Assembly: GCA_031291595.1 (NCBI GenBank)
Contig: JARLIU010000110.1
Coordinates: forward strand, 1 to 32,793
DNA length: 32,793 nucleotides
Source: Ancalomicrobiaceae bacterium
Lineage (GTDB): Bacteria; Pseudomonadota; Alphaproteobacteria; Rhizobiales; Ancalomicrobiaceae
Reading direction: 5' to 3'
Part shown: positions 32,316 to 32,793 of the stretch, in pieces
Layout: every line of letters starts with the position of its first letter
How positions within the stretch are numbered: the stretch's first letter is position 1
Made by a program: the position numbers and the translations under genes
The notes under the pieces: model-generated
Seen by the model: the letters and a program-made list of their open reading frames with translations, nothing else
Database searches by the model: none
What the model was told of the DNA's origin: nothing

Positions 32316-32721
32316 GGTGCGGCCCTTTCGCGTGTAACGTCGTTGCAGATGGCCAGCCGGGCGTGGGGAGGCTACGGCCTGGGTCAATATGTCTCAGTCG
32401 GCGGACCGGCCGAAACGGCAATTGGCGGCAGTCTGGCGGATCGCCACCCCGAGTTGATGACGACTGGACCAGATTGCCCGGTTCGCCACCCGGCCCGCCG
32501 GCAAGGACCGAGTTCGCCGCGTGAAGTCTGGAAACCAACGTCGTCGAGTCGAGCCCGCGAGCCCCGTCCGTCGGCCTAGATGTAACGGCTCGCCCGGCGC
32601 GTGACATCTGCCAAGCGTCGCACACACTGTTCGGTGGGCAAAGACGATGAGTCTTACATCGCACCGGTGCCGGTGGTCCGGTCGGCCGAGGGGGCAAGCG
32701 ACTGGCGCGGGGCGTCCGGCC
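32316..32721. other. 406-base intergenic stretch
   Basis: No gene is supported here; the frames that cross it are shadows without family features. A TTGACC box on the minus strand (32382-32387) could be a -35 element for pirin, but no matching -10 was found. Confidence 0.5.
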
Positions 32722-32793
32722 TTACGTCAGCCAGAACAGCGTCTGGTCACGGATGATCGGCAGATGCGCCGCAGCGGCGTCGAGGCCGAGGCC
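32722..32793 (-). CDS. 3' end of an unidentified gene
   Basis: The minus strand is open from the right edge of the window for 23 codons and stops with TAA at 32724-32722. The visible C-terminus is GLGLDAAAAHLP followed by IIRDQTLFWLT. The amphipathic, GC3-rich sequence looks coding, but it is too short to assign a family. It reads towards pirin on the same strand with a long gap, so a shared transcript is unlikely. Confidence 0.45.
   Translation of the reverse strand, partial: GLGLDAAAAHLPIIRDQTLFWLT

Overview
The window looks like chromosomal DNA of a GC-rich alphaproteobacterium, most likely of the order Hyphomicrobiales (rhizobia and relatives). The signs are strongly GC3-biased genes, a PleC/DivJ-type PAS histidine kinase, an E. 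coli-like PepN, a dense set of one-component regulators (Lrp, MarR, LacI, two TetR), and palindromic intergenic repeats of the kind common in that order. No tRNA, rRNA, CRISPR array, transposase or phage gene was seen. I count 24 complete protein genes and two cut by the window edges.

Layout. 1-1493: the 3' part of an Lrp/AsnC regulator, then a divergent AhpD-like peroxidase/MarR pair. 1512-6687 (minus): a tight five-gene operon, read in the order PLP trans-sulfuration-type enzyme, DUF2064 GT-A protein, GT-C-like membrane glycosyltransferase, GT2 glycosyltransferase, and an NAD epimerase carrying a zinc-ribbon-like insertion. It ends convergently on the MarR gene. 7080-8560 (plus): a cytochrome b561-like subunit and a Tat-exported, apparently lipid-anchored molybdopterin oxidoreductase, followed by a strong hairpin. 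8780-10612: TetR regulator plus FabF-type ketoacyl synthase. 10652-13254: a divergent FAH-family enzyme and LacI regulator, which looks like a small sugar-acid catabolic unit. 13255-13595: a gene-free stretch full of hairpins. 13596-18746 (minus): TetR, lipoprotein membrane fusion protein and RND pump, without an outer-membrane channel gene. 19075-25948 (plus): periplasmic TPR protein, aminopeptidase N, PleC/DivJ-like kinase. 25949-26779 (minus): an SDR resembling 3-ketodihydrosphingosine reductase.

26780-29281 is visibly more AT-rich and gene-poor. It holds palindromic repeats, a small secreted histidine-rich protein, an orphan DUF6065 protein and degenerate repeats, and is the most accessory-looking part of the window. 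29282-32315 returns to core genes (YgiQ-type radical SAM protein, pirin). The window ends in the last 23 codons of an unidentified minus-strand gene.

The best candidates for something undescribed are: (i) the five-gene operon, which couples a sulfur-amino-acid-type PLP enzyme to what looks like a polyprenyl-phosphate-sugar glycosylation path, behind a potentially structured leader; (ii) the Tat-lipoprotein oxidoreductase/cytochrome b pair; (iii) the histidine-rich secreted protein in the AT-rich pocket. All functional links are inferred from family resemblance and gene order. No database search was possible.
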